Below, one piece after another: positions 21,056-32,429 of a stretch of 64,000 nt of DNA. Made by a program: the position numbers and the translations under genes. Source of the DNA: Myrica gale (Eukaryota > Streptophyta > Magnoliopsida > Fagales > Myricaceae). The stretch covers positions 11,230,501 to 11,294,500 of the forward strand of contig OZ005613.1 of NCBI GenBank assembly GCA_963930655.1. Direction: 5' to 3'. Below the pieces are notes generated by a model. It did not search any database and was not told the origin of the DNA. It worked only from the letters and a program-made list of their open reading frames with translations. How positions within the stretch are numbered: the stretch's first letter is position 1; each line of letters starts with the position of its first letter.

Positions 21056-22960
21056 CAGAAACTGTTTTCGTTTTGTGTGTGACGTCATCCATCAGGTAGG
21101 GGCCCACATCAGTTCAACCTCAACTAATTTGCTGGAGGCGCCATTCTCAGGTAGGGGGCCACATCAGTTCACCGAACCAAATTGTTGGAAGCGCGAATTT
21201 CCATTTTTTCAAATTTCAAGTGGGTTATCAAACGTGGATTTTAATATGCTAGCAGTGGTCCATCGTCTGGACCTTCTTTAGTCGCACAACGCCCATAGCC
21301 ATGGATGCATTAGTAGCACAACTTGTGCTATAAAATTGAATTCGCAAGCTGAAATTACATTTGGGCAGTGGATATAAAATCGAAGTTGCACCTGAAAATA
21401 TTTGTAGGAAAAACTAAATAAGTTTTAGGTACGTTTGTTTGCTTGTAAAATAAATTTCGTAATTTGTTTTACTTGTTTTCAGATATTTGGCAAACACCTA
21501 AAAATGAGGTCACAGTAAAAAGTTTTCAAGTCAACGGTAAAAACTATATTATTTTTTAGAAAATGGATTAAGCTTAAATTTTCCGTAAACCGATTTTTTT
21601 TGGGGACATTATAGTAAGCCCTATATCTATGCTAAAAAATTAGTAAGAGCATGTTCGTTTTGAGAAAATTTGTTGAATTCTAAAATTAGTGTGATAGTTT
21701 TATATATTTTTCTTTACAGGCCATGTGGACACTTCTCACTTAGTTGGCTAACATCAATTGAACTACATGAACCAATTTTATCGCAAAAGTATACCTTAGT
21801 GACCTTCACGTTGAAATCAGTACCATAGGGAATAAAATATTAAAATTTTGAGAAAAATTTCATGTCACTAGGCAACCTACTATTGGGGATTGAGATGAAA
21901 TCTAAAATCCGCGTAGCAGTACCATTCTGTTTGTTGGCTAACGACAATATAACGAGTATCGATTTGTCTAAAAAGCTTGAACCCGATGGTTGAAAATCGG
22001 TACCTAAGGAACTAAAATGTCAAATGTGTAAACTACATAGACTTGTACGATAATTAAACATTTTTATGTAAATACGTAAATCAATAAATGTATCAAATAT
22101 CTGAAAATTTTTTTTGAGAATAACAAAACACTGAAAAGGAAATTTTTTTTCTTGAAAACATTTCAATGAATTTTTTTTTACGTAAAATAATAAATTTACA
22201 AGTAAACATACGTACCCTTAGTGTTTTGCTAATGTATAAACTTCTCTTTTCAAATCGTGATCATCCATTGATATTTATGTTTTGGCATTAATGGGGAGGC
22301 TTTGGTTTCAAGTAAGAGATTTTTGGTTGCTACCATAAGCATCAATATCACATCGATTTGCTCATGGGATTTGAGTAGGCCATGTTGTCTCATAATATGC
22401 ATCATTCATCCAAAGATCTTCAGGGCCCTTTCAATATATACAAAGGGTTGTTTATCTTAAAAGCTAGCTAGAGGAGTTTCATTAGCTGTCAACTTTGATT
22501 TTGAACTTAATGTTATATCTTAGCATGGTATACAGAAGATTGAGATGAAAAATGTTATTGTAAAATTTCGATTGGATTCTATAGTCATCCTTCCACGGCC
22601 TCATTTGATATGTTTTGGAGATAATAAGCATCATTTATCTTAATAAGATGTATTCATGATTTTACAACACATGAGCTGTGCGACTGAAGAAGGTCCACGA
22701 CGATGGACCTTTGCTGGCATAACACACGTCTCACAGCCCAGTTGTAATACAAGAAAAAATGAGAACGGGTGCCTCCAGCAAAATCCACGTTTGATAACCC
22801 GCTTGAAATTTGATAAAAAAGGAAATTCGCGCTTCCAACAAATTGGTTTGATGAACTGATGTGGCCCCCTACCCGAGAATGGCGCATCCAGCAAATTAGT
22901 TGAGGTTGAACTGATGTGGCCACTATGGTGACGTCACACAGAACGAAAACCGCGTCTAGG
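21056..22960. mobile_element. long inverted-repeat element (arms 235-290 bp)
   Basis: The left arm (about 21056-21290) and right arm (about 22667-22960) are inverted copies. Both contain GTGACGTCA, two GGCCACATCAGTTC-type segments around AACTAATTTGCTGGA, TTGGAAGCGCGAATTTCC, TTATCAAACGTGGATTTT and a GTCCATCGTC...GGACCTTCTT end. The right arm has about 60 bp extra. Long arms suggest a Mutator-like or foldback element, but I found no convincing target duplication. The interior has no gene and carries a nested MITE. Confidence 0.6.
21428..22217. mobile_element. PIF/Harbinger-like MITE nested in the inverted repeat
   Basis: The ends are GGTACGTTTGTTTGCTTGT and, inverted, GGGTACGTATGTTTACTTGT, flanked by TTA on both sides (21425-21427 and 22218-22220). 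A 3-bp TTA duplication and G-rich termini fit the Tourist/Harbinger type. It is 790 bp long with no coding capacity. Confidence 0.6.
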
Positions 22961-22998
22961 AAAGTTTCAGCTTTTGAAAGGAAAAAATTGAGTCTTTA

Positions 22999-23253
22999 TA
23001 GGGGTGCTCACCGGTATCGGCAGTGTGCTAATTAATTGGTACCGCCGCCGATATCGCCACAGCTCCCCACTTAGTAGCGGGGTGGTGGCGGTTACTATTT
23101 TCACCAAATAATGGTGAAAATAGTGGTGGCTGGGCGGTTTCACCGTCAGAACCGCTTTTGTTTTGTTTTTTTATACGACGTCATTTTGCCTTGGCGCGGC
23201 CTTGGGCTAAGGTCGCGTGCGCAAGCCACCACCACCGCCCGTGCACAATCCTA
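22999..23253. mobile_element. hAT-like MITE, 255 bp
   Basis: The left end TAGGGGTGCTCACCGG and the inverted right end TAGGATTGTGCACGGG are related hAT-type termini. The flanks AGTCTTTA and GGTCTTTG match at six of eight positions, consistent with an old 8-bp duplication. The interior contains palindromic GCCGCCACC/GGTGGCGG-type sequence. Confidence 0.65.
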
Positions 23254-23874
23254 GGTCTTTGAATGTGACAGTGGCTCTTGGCCACGAGACTTGCGCAAGA
23301 AAGAAGAAGAAGAAGCAGCAGCAGCAGTCGAGTGTGTTTGAAAGCTTCGCAAGAGAGAGACGACACCGTTTTGGACAGAGTGCCTAGAGTCAGCTGCTGA
23401 CGTGGATTTTAATGAGATGTGCTAGCTAATTATTTAAAAAGAACAGTAATTATTTGACTGAAAGATAAAATTTTGAAATCTAGTCATGTATTCGTAAAAA
23501 AGATATAATTTAATGATTAAAAAATATAATTTTTTTTGAAAATATAAGGAGACGTGATTGTTTTGAAGTATAATTAAAAGGCGTACTATCAACTTGCCAC
23601 TAAAATCCGAAAAGCGCAGGTAGGTGTTCCTATAATATTTGGTTTCTTTTTGCACGTGGGTGCCCACATTAGTGTCATTAGTCCCACAGGGGGTCGCTTG
23701 CGATTAGTCAAAAAAAGGGTCCTAAATCCAATTTCCCTTTACCCCTATGTAAGGGTTTCGTCAAGCATTTCACGCAAAAGAAAAAGCGCTGCCAGTGAAC
23801 TTTCCTTTTCCTTTCTTAACCGATTCCTCCCTCCTCCATTGTCTTCTCTTCCGTACTCTGCTAACACCTTCGCC
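23254..23874 (+). promoter_or_regulatory. upstream region of the exonuclease gene
   Basis: Contains a GAAGAAGAAG/CAGCAGCAG microsatellite at about 23300-23330, then AT-rich sequence. A likely leader begins near 23740 (CTATGTAAGGGTTTC, which includes a telo-box-like AGGGTTT). The exonuclease frame is open upstream to 23650, so a longer N-terminus is formally possible. Confidence 0.35.
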
Positions 23875-24507
23875 ATGACTAGTATCAGCATTTTTGACCA
23901 CCAACTCCCCGACGACACCCACAACCTCTATGACGTGTCGTTGGACTCCGACAATGTCCGCACCCTCCTCACTCACTCCCCTTCCATGGTTGACTCTTGG
24001 ATCTCCGATATCTATCGTATCCAAGGCCGCGGCCTCCACCGTCTCATCGTCGGCCTCGATGTCGAGTGGCGCCCCAACTTCAATCGCCACGTGAAGAACC
24101 CCGTCGCTACTCTGCAACTATGCGTGGGCCGCCGCTGCCTCATCTTTCAAATTCTCCACGCCCCCTATATCCCTGAGTCCCTCGTCAGCTTTCTCCAATG
24201 TGCCACTTGTACCTTTGTGGGCGTCGGGATAGAGAGCGATGTCGAGAAGCTCCTCGACGATTATGAGCTGCAGGTAGCCAATGTGGTTGATCTTCGTGGT
24301 CGGGCAGAGGAGGAGTGGGGGATAAGGGAGCTGAGGAATGCTGGGTTGAAGCAATTGGCCTGGGTGGTGCTTGGAAAGAACATTCAGAAGCCAAGGGGCG
24401 TTACGATGAGTAGGTGGGACAGTGAATGGCTTAATCATGCTCAGGTGCAGTATGCTTGTGTTGATGCGTTTCTATCTTCTGAGATTGGGAGGTCTTTGAA
24501 TATATAG
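23875..24507 (+). CDS. WRN-like 3'-5' exonuclease domain protein
   Basis: A single-exon gene encodes 210 residues, essentially one DEDDy-type DnaQ-like 3'-5' exonuclease domain as in the plant Werner-exonuclease-like proteins. Exo I is seen as IVGLDVEWRP (Asp and Glu metal ligands, about residues 62-71), Exo II as FVGVGIESDVEKL (about 117-129) and Exo III as YACVDAFLSSEIG (Tyr and Asp). The family degrades DNA or RNA from the 3' end; there is no RecQ helicase domain, as is usual in plants. I chose the start at 23875 (GCCATGACT) because it precedes the conserved region directly and an upstream in-frame ATG (23650) would add 75 unconserved residues. No break or odd residue was noted. Confidence 0.88.
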   Translation: MTSISIFDHQLPDDTHNLYDVSLDSDNVRTLLTHSPSMVDSWISDIYRIQGRGLHRLIVGLDVEWRPNFNRHVKNPVATLQLCVGRRCLIFQILHAPYIPESLVSFLQCATCTFVGVGIESDVEKLLDDYELQVANVVDLRGRAEEEWGIRELRNAGLKQLAWVVLGKNIQKPRGVTMSRWDSEWLNHAQVQYACVDAFLSSEIGRSLNI

Positions 24508-26429
24508 GGTTAAGGTTACTGTGAGATTTTGGGATATCGGTTTGGAGCTTCTTTTTGAGGAGGGTTTTGAAAAAGATTGCGGTTGGTTTATATTTCTCTT
24601 TTTTTCGCCACGGTTTCATCACTGTGTATGCGGTTTGGAGCATGCTACGCTATACGTGCCGTTGCCTCTCATCTTTCTTTTGCTTTCAGGAACTGAAATC
24701 CTTGGGACCTTGCTTTTTCCATATCCATATGTACATTCTGGACCGATTCGATAAAGTATTTTTGGATCCGAATTAGCATGAGGATGTTACTATTGCTAAA
24801 TAAGGTACTGGGGCCTAATTAGCATGGTGAACTTTGATGGTGTTTGTTTCTCAAGAAATTTCTAAAGAAAGAAATGAAAATGGCTTATTCGAGCAAGCCA
24901 AGCTCCTCGAACAACTTCTGTGTACTTTCTTCAATGCCTTCCAATATGGGCTTTGCCCCTTTTATTACATTTTGCTTACCCAACTAACAGACTAACACCT
25001 GAGTGCTTGGCCCGTGTCTACAAATTAGCTTCTAACTATTAGGCCCCAGTACCTTACTTAGCAATCGTAACAGATGTTGTAGAATTCTGTAAGTTGATTG
25101 TTTTTTGGAGAAAACTGGCCCTTTGACGTTATCTTTCCCCCACTTAGAACTTTTAGGATTAAATTATGGTCTTTATTGCCTTTCTTGGATCAGGATTCTG
25201 ATTAAGATTTTTGTAGAACTTGTAAAAAGGTTTACCTGTAATATTTGATTGGGGGAGACATTATAATGTGATTAGTGGAGTTGATAGGCAAGTATTCTTC
25301 AATAGGCATGGACGGCTTGGTGCTCATGCTCATTCTCCGTGCTAGTGGTGCAGGCACCTTGTCATATTTGTCGGATGGAATGGTGGTCTAACACCCACAG
25401 TGATCATTGTTGGGATGTGGATAAAGAGCAAAAATAATGCCAGTACCTTGGCACATATAACTATGGAAGTGGTGGGGGCAAGTCGGAGGGGGTGATGTTG
25501 GGGTAGAGAGGGAATCAGAATAGTAATGGCTGTGGATGGTTGATATGTTCTGTGTTAAAAGTTTTCGGATTTCTACTTGCTCGTGGATTATTTTTGTTTA
25601 GATTAACTTGGTTGATATGAAAAACAAGAAATGTGTCAAGGCTGTTTACTTGTTGCGTTTTCTGTTGGGCTTGCTCCTTGACATTCCCAAAGGAACTTCG
25701 GCGCTGATCTCAATGGGTATCATATTGATCCGGAAATGGTTTGAAATAATTTGATGCTTTATTGGGTGATATTAGATGGGAAAGACGTTACAGTTCACTT
25801 TTTTTAACTCAGTTATTGTATTACATAAGTGGATAGACATGGTGCTTGTGAATGCACTTTGTCTGCAGCGGGGGTGGCGTGCTTAGAATAAGGAGTAATA
25901 TTATTGAGATAATGTCTTATTGAGGATGAAGAGTTTAGATAGGAACTTTACAGCAGGAAATGGCATATTGGTGATGTTGGTAGTAGCAAGGTTATGCACC
26001 ATTTGGATTTTGGTGTGCAGTGATGTTTAAGTTCCATTGGGAAAACTCAGTTAGTGTTAGCTTCAGTAAGAAGTTATGCCCAACAGCCATTGTTTGTTTT
26101 GAGGAAGAGTGCAGTTACTATGTAGGATTGTTAAAGAGTGTTCAAGCTTGCATTATTGATTGGTCCTCTAATCAGTGGTGCAAACAGTTGGGTTAAGAAA
26201 TTTGGGTAATCAAGTAACTGCGAGTTTCTTCTGGTAGACGAATAAGTAGATGTTGTCCAGATTCACTCATCCAGGGACCTCAATGTCATTGAGCCTGTTT
26301 TCACACGATTTGTAGATCCTTTATACTGCGTTGCTATTGCTTGTGGATAGGAACTTGGTTAGTCTACTGGCACACTAGACATCGAGGAAAACATGAGGGA
26401 GCACTGACTTGTGGTTACTAGCCTAATTA
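24508..26429. other. 3' flank of the exonuclease gene, no further gene seen
   Basis: The first 250 bp are probably 3' untranslated sequence. An inverted repeat lies inside: ATTGCTAAATAAGGTACTGG at about 24793-24812 and its complement near 25045-25068, about 230 bp apart. The rest has no recognisable protein frame. It is T/G rich on the plus strand and could be transcribed non-coding DNA. Confidence 0.4.
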
Positions 26430-26964
26430 CTTTTGGGGTTAATTACAATTTCCTCCCTCCAACTATCACCCCAATCTCAAAATATCCCTCAGCTATGACA
26501 TCTACCAACCGAAATTTTAGTTTGCAAACATTAAAGTATTTAAATTAAACTAAAATCAGTAAACTTATGAGCCATAAAAAAAAGCCCAAAGGAAAATTTG
26601 AAAAACAAGTACGAATTTAATTAGTGCCAAATCAAACCGATCTGACAACGAGGAATTTATCCATTTAAGAAATTATCAGGCAACCCAAATACATACTTAT
26701 CAAAAAAAAAAAAAAAAAGCAAACAAATACACATTAATAAGCTCTAGTGTCTTGAGAGCTAAGCTCAAAATACCTGAAAAAAGGAGCAAGAAAACGCAAA
26801 CAGTACAAGCAATTACATCTCTTGAGAGTTAATCTGGCTGCCAAAAAACTTAAGAAAGAAAACAAAGTAAACAGAAAAAGCAGTTAAAATGTAGAGAAAA
26901 TAGAGAATTATAGTCGTACCCCAAAACATAAGAAGGTAAATCTCACTTACATATTCTGAACATG
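26430..26964. other. possible truncated repeat end, otherwise nothing
   Basis: GGTTAATTACAATTTCCTCC followed by CAACTATCACCCCAATCTC (26438-26480) resembles the terminal repeats of plant MITEs of the type seen at 50581, but no partner end was found. The rest is AT-rich. Confidence 0.3.
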
Positions 26965-27285
26965 CTAAATTCACAAACTTTTCATCCTTAAACTATTGTG
27001 ACAATATCATTTTGGGATTAATTAAAACTACCAACTTTGTCACATTGTGCCCTTAAATTATCAAAATTTTCATTAATTTTCGCCATTAATTTAATTATAT
27101 CCTAATGTTGTAATGGGCAAAAAATGAATTGCATGGCACAATCTTTCTAGTTGCATCCAATTAGTGTGCACATATTGATGAATGTCAATAGTTCAAGAAC
27201 ACGCTGAAGAAAATCGATAGTTTGGAACTCAAAATGACATTGACATGATAGTTTATGGATAAAAAGTGAAGTTCACCCTAACAGT
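26965..27285. mobile_element. MITE-like inverted repeat, about 320 bp
   Basis: Imperfect terminal inverted repeats of about 50 bp face each other. The left contains ATCCTTAAACTATTGTGACA and the inverted right contains ATCCATAAACTATCATGTCA, each followed by ATnTCATTTTGnG. No target duplication was resolved. Confidence 0.5.
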
Positions 27286-27936
27286 TAATTTTAGGGTCAT
27301 AAAGATGAATAAATGTAAAGTATATTATTTTCATTTGTTTATAAATTCAATTTTATTTAAGATTCTTATATGATACAAGGTCCTATATTAGGCTAATCAT
27401 AGAGATCTTTGATTACTACATGAAGCTCAAAATATGTCATGTTCCAGATCAACCAGATTTTGAGTACGAATTTTCCCTAACATCATTGCCAAGTACTTGA
27501 GAATTTAGAGGCCAGTTGGGGTCTATCCTGCTATGGAGCCTCCAAAGATGTTGTGGCCCGAGGAGATCTCCCATCTAATGACGGGAGAGGATCATTATTT
27601 GATCTAGTCATCCGTGCGGTATAAATCACTGGTCGGTTTTTGGCGACGATGCACCTTATTTTCGTCCAATACATAGACCTGAGGCTCCATCACATAGAGT
27701 GCACAACCCACCGAGCACGACTCATGTCAATGGTCAGGCGTCTAGAGCTGATTGACCTCCCTCTCTATATGTTCCAGACGATCCGGTCTGAGGTTCATTC
27801 GACGGTTGTCGTTTAGGGTCTACCATGCGGGATGATGTTGTACTACTTTTTGTTGGTTGTTGGGGTTGAATGGAAGCGTCACAATCCAACGACTAAGCAG
27901 CTCAGTCCAATCAACGCTCTCACAGCTCGACATACC

Positions 27937-29161
27937 TGTTAGGGACCCAGGTCTAGGCCACCATAACAACGCCAACTCCCGCCAAGTGATTCGAACACGA
28001 TCACCCCAATCGATCCTCCTAAACCGTTATTTGTAACACACGAGCTGTTTATATAGGATCTAACACTCAAATGGAGAACGCTCGAGATATTTATTGATAA
28101 GAACACGAAGAACGTGGTTAAAGGTTAATTAGCCCAAAGACCACAAGCACAATCCCGATCAAGGGTTAATTAGCCCAAGAACGGGTACCCAATTTAGGTT
28201 ATTAGCCTAGAATGAATCCTAAGTAACAAGGTTATTAGCCTTGAAACCGACTTAGCATATACGTGCCTATGCTTGGCCAAATCCCCACCCCAAAAGCTCT
28301 CTGGCTCTCCAAGACTCTACTCTACTCTTCTCTGAATGAATAACTCTAATGCACCTAAGGGTGTTTATATAGAAATTCTTAGGTGCTTACAATCCTTAAT
28401 TGACTGAATCAAAATCAAATCAAACTAAATCAAATCCCTTTAATCAAGGCGATTTGATATTACATGCATAACATAACAAGAACATAAAGGAAAAGAATCT
28501 TCTAGAGTTTAGGAAATGATCCCTAAATCTAGAAGATATGATTTATTCAATTATAACACAAAAGGAAACTAATCTCTAAGATACCTCCATCAATGTTCGG
28601 ATCTCGCCATCGTTCGCCGCCGCCGCTTGTACCACCATGGATGGTGATGTTCCTCTGGGTCTCTGGCCCATCCTCTTCCATTCCCCACCTAGCACCGGTA
28701 GGGGTGGTGGTGCTCCACCACTAGTGGTGGCCATCCTGTGTCATGACACTCCTTCGTCTGCTGGCCCGCTACTGCTGCTGGGCTTGGCTGGGGGCCAAGG
28801 AAATGCTGTGGCTTTGTCTGCTGGCCTGCTGCTGCTGCATGGCTTGGCTGGTGGCCAAGGACTTGCTGTGGCGCTGTGTCATGGCAAGGCCATGGGCTAG
28901 ACCATGTGCTGTCATGGCATGTCTACGGTCGGCTGGCTGACATGCCAAGCATGGGCGTTGGTGAGGCACCATGCCTTGTCAGGGGCGCTGGGGCGCCTTG
29001 CTTGCCTGCGCGCGCACTGATGCCATGGCATGACTGCGGTGATGTCGCCGTGCGCGCTGTGGACGTGTCATGAGTGTCCATGTGTCTTTGACGCCTCATC
29101 TCGGAGCCTATCCTCTCACGCATGGCTTTTGCAGCCCAAGTCACCACTAGGGATCCTTTCA
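27937..29161 (-). mobile_element. solo LTR, 1225 bp
   Basis: The sequence runs from TGTTAGGGACCC to GATCCTTTCA with a perfect 5-bp target duplication ATACC on both sides (27932-27936 and 29162-29166). A TATA box (CTATATAAACACCC, minus strand, near 28370) followed by a leader-like AGAGTTATTCATTCAGAGAA suggests minus orientation. The U3 side is unusually GC-rich (28630-29100). No internal retroelement sequence is present, so it is a recombination remnant. Confidence 0.75.
28758..28877. repeat. 60-bp tandem duplication inside the solo LTR
   Basis: Two copies of a unit containing GGCTTGGCTGGGGGCCAAGG (28781 and, slightly changed, 28841) lie head to tail with period 60. Both also contain CTGCTGCTG and TTGTCTGCTGG. 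Confidence 0.75.
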
Positions 29162-29480
29162 ATACCTTCGCACACGAATCGTGTCATGTTGTCCTAGTGT
29201 TGCATCACAACCCAAGGTTCCAGATGCTGAGGAGCCGGTCAAGTCTTCCTTTGGGGGAAGGCATTCTTAGCCGGCACCAGATGCTTGGCTTGAGAACGTA
29301 GAGCGATGCATGATGGGGGCATTCAGACAGGCCATCGCTCCCCTGATTAGTACTCTATCTTCAATGGACGACAGACTTAAAGAAATTGAGTCAAGGCAGT
29401 GGATACTCGAGAAGGCTTAAAGGAGGGTTGGGAGGACATCATGGAGAGAATAGATGGTGTCAAGAGAGAATTGGTGAAGG

Positions 29481-30360
29481 AGCTGAAGAAGAAGAAGACC
29501 ACTTATATTTGTTCATATTATTTGTACTTTATTTAACTTATTTGAGTTGTATGAACAGTTAGATTTGTACATATATGGTATTTGTGCTTGATGTTCTAAT
29601 TTATTTTTTGATTTATGCACATTTTTACTTGGCAACAACATAAATGATTGAAAAAATAATATTTTAATAGAGTAACCTATTATATTACGAAATATTGTAA
29701 TAATATGATAAAATTATTTGTTAAAAAAAATCTCAAAATAAAATCACATGTCAATGTAAAATTCAAAAAAAAAGAATTAATTCATTGTCGTTCGAACAGT
29801 ACATAAACAGCGTTAGAACGTTTTGGTAGTACTAACAATGTCGTTTTATGTTAGAGATATTCCTTTCAACATGGTTTCAGAAGCCCATTCGAACAATTTT
29901 TCTGAGCAACGTTAGAACGTGCTGTAATGGTTCGTTATGAACGTACGAACATTGATTGTTTGACTAACGACGTCGTTTAAGTCGAAGATACGTTCGAATG
30001 TGTCATTATGCTTGAAATGATTGCGCTTTATGGTATGTAGGTGAGCATTAGAGTGGTATTTCAAACAAATGACGACAATAACTTATGAAATAAAAGACTA
30101 AAATGACTTAAAAATATAAAAAGCATAAAATTTATCAAAATAAAATATTTACATTTGCATACATATTGTTTAATAGTGCATTATACTTATATTTACGTAT
30201 AATACTCATACTTATTTATATACTACATTTACGTACACAATATTATAAGTACTAATGGTAAATAGTAATATTTAATACTAATCGTACTTATGTACAGGTT
30301 GATCAAAAACCACCACGCAACTTTGTTCAGGTTAATTCAACAACAGGGTCTACGATTCTT
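29481..30360. other. AT-rich spacer with GTTCGAACG-type motifs
   Basis: No gene was recognised. Between 29785 and 30000 the short motifs CGTTCGAAC, GTTAGAACGT and ACGTTCGAA recur in both orientations, as in subterminal parts of some DNA transposons. No terminal repeat was found to confirm this. Confidence 0.35.
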
Positions 30361-31922
30361 ACTTGATCAATATCCCAAAACTGTAGACGTCTGATTTTTC
30401 TGTGTGAATCTCCTTCTTTAAGATTTCAGGTGCCATATATATCAGCGTCCCAACCATATTTTTTTGTGAAAACCACCAGTCGGCTTCCCAGTTGATCTCC
30501 AGTTCTCGACACAGACTTCTTTCAGGTCTTTTTGGTACTCTGCCAAACCAAAATCTGCTAGGTGTGGGCAAAGATTTTTGTCAAGCTGCATTGCACACGC
30601 GTCAGTTTGCTACCTAGAAACCAAAATCAAGGTTTGAATAAGAAGGAAATAAAACAACAGAACAAGAACTTAAGAAGATACTCACAAGTATATTTGCTGG
30701 TCATATCCCTATGCATAATCCCGAGGTTATGCAGATATTGCAAATCCTTTGCTGGAGAAAATGAAATGAAAGGGGAGGAGCAGAAATGAGAAACCGCCCA
30801 AATGAAACTTTTAGAACCCTTCAATCAACAATAAAGGAAACACAGATTTTGAATTAGCACAATGACTAAGATTGAAGTCATACACTAAAAACCTAACTGG
30901 ACATGAGAAAATCATGGAGAAAGTAAGAGAATATAAATTTTAAAGACAAAAACAAATTGAAAACACCCGAGGTAACGAAATCGATACCTAACTGGACTGT
31001 GATCATGAGCACTTGATCAATGCCCGGACTCCATTCTTCAGCATGTATTTTCTCTGCGAGATTCAGAGATTCATAGAACTCAAAGAAGAACATACAGTTG
31101 AGTGGCTTTGCAGGACTCGGATTCCCTCCTAAGAGAAATTACCTAACGGGTCCTAACAGACCATTGAATGAATGACAACACATTAATGAGTCTATCCGTC
31201 TATATTAAAATATCAAAAAAATATAAAAATGAAAAAAAAATTCTATATGTAATATAGACCATTGGACGGACTCATTAATGTGCTGTCATCCATCCAATGG
31301 TCTGTTATGATCCATTAGGTAATTCTCTATTAGGAGGGAATCCTTTCCCGGCTTTGCATGCGCTGCAACCAGCGATGCTATTCCGGGATGGTCTAGCTTA
31401 CTTCATATGGATCAATTTGAGAAAGAGATTAATTGCCCAATCATTATCACCAAAATGATCACATCAAAATTCTTTAAACATTACACCTGTAAATATATAT
31501 TTGAGCACATACATATACATGTATTCAGACACCCAAAACCGCAAGCCTGCGCACACACATAGAGTAACACACAGAGAGAGAGAGAGAGAGACCATAACAA
31601 TTGTAGTTCTTTATGGAACTTGCCAAGGTCTTCAGACGTAGCCAAGATGGTTTCTTCACAGCAACCTTACTTCCATACAAAGTCGCTTCATATACAACAC
31701 TCTCAGCCCCTATAATCATCATTTGTTAACAGTTGAAAGCACTCAAATTGCAAAATTGCAGTGAGGTTATCTAAAAGTGTAAACTGCAGAGACAAATAGT
31801 TAGTTACCACGGGCAATTGGGGAGAGGAGAGTATAAGAGGAAGGGGGGAGGTGCAGAGGAATCGATTTGCTTGTACAGCAGCCTCTAATGCAAGTGTTTG
31901 GCTCCGCAATCTCTAGACCCAT
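30361..31922 (-). pseudogene. truncated protein kinase of the PP2C-kinase fusion family
   Basis: Minus-strand exons match the N-terminal kinase half of the plant protein kinase and PP2C-like domain protein (Arabidopsis At2g40860 type). Exon 1 (31922-31808) is intact: MGLEIAEPNTCIRGCC. Exon 2 (31709-31593) carries GAESVVYEATLYGSKVAVKK, then loses one base after KKP. Exon 3 (31400-30988) encodes HPGIASLVAAHAKP and MFFFEFYESLNLAEK and is split by a Mutator-like MITE. Exon 4 (from about 30752) has LQYLHNLGIMHRD, then a 2-base loss that removes the catalytic-loop Lys. Exon 5 (about 30580-30361) has LADFGLAEY, another single-base loss in an A run, then VGTLIYMAPEILKKE and SDVYSFGILI. All later exons and the PP2C domain are missing. 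It is clearly non-functional. Confidence 0.88.
31113..31349. mobile_element. Mutator-like MITE inside a kinase pseudogene exon
   Basis: The 237-bp element has long terminal inverted repeats (about 90 bp; both contain GGATTCCCTCCTAA and GAATTACCTAA-like blocks). It is flanked by a perfect 9-bp target duplication GGCTTTGCA (31104-31112 and 31350-31358). A 9-bp duplication with long repeats is the Mutator signature. It interrupts the kinase coding sequence at HAKP. Confidence 0.92.
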
Positions 31923-32429
31923 CCCTCCCTCTGTCTGTGCCTGTGGCTCTGAGGAATGAGAAAGAAGAAGAGAAAAGAGAGAATTTAACGGGGGAGCTCA
32001 GCGGAGAGGAGGAAGACAAAGCGACAAGAGTTCAGGAAGCAGGGGTGTCTCCGACTCCGAGTCTGAAGTGTGGGAAATTTCGCTGAACTGTTTGGTTTTG
32101 AACTTTACATCGTACAGATTTATATAAATGGTTATCCTCCGTGTACAAATATATTTCTTTCCAGATTTAGATGCTCTGTATCTTTTTTTTTTTGATAAAT
32201 GGTAAATAATATCATATATCTAGATTTATGTCACGAATATCACTCGATTTGAAAGTCCCAGTAGAGCTGGGCACTGGTATCTGTTTAATGGGGCACCAGC
32301 AAATTTTTCTCTCTCTTCTGCATTTTTTTGTCTGTATTTCAATCGGCCATAATTTCGACCACCTACCACGAATAACAGGATGTTATTGTTGCCTAGAAAA
32401 AAAAAAGGATGTTATTGTAACCCTCCAGA
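31923..32429. other. upstream region of the kinase pseudogene
   Basis: This contains the former promoter and leader of the kinase gene (purine-rich 31950-32040), then AT-rich sequence up to the gypsy LTR. A GGATGTTATTGT motif occurs twice (32378 and 32407). No gene was seen. Confidence 0.35.

Larger units (their letters stand above)
27490..29480 (+). pseudogene. decayed transposon-protein ORF split by a solo LTR
   Basis: Left of the LTR (27490-27936) the plus strand reads ARLMSMVRRLELIDLPLYMF and then LPCGMMLYYFLLVVGVEWKR. This resembles the gag-like putative plant transposon protein domain found in many retroelements. Right of it (29167-29480) a frame continues with a helical, charged tail (SSMDDRLKEIES, DIMERIDGVKRELVKELKKK). 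Stops and frame changes occur in both parts. The two halves are separated exactly by the TSD-flanked LTR, so they were once contiguous. The family call is tentative. Confidence 0.35.

Noticed and set aside
23181-23366. Leu-rich minus-strand frame resembling a signal peptide
   Set aside because: The Leu run comes from a GAAGAAG/CAGCAG microsatellite, the frame has no ATG at its start, and it overlaps the hAT MITE.
28637-29162. Overlapping frames on both strands in the GC-rich block
   Set aside because: They lie within a TSD-bounded LTR and reflect the 60-bp duplication and GC composition.
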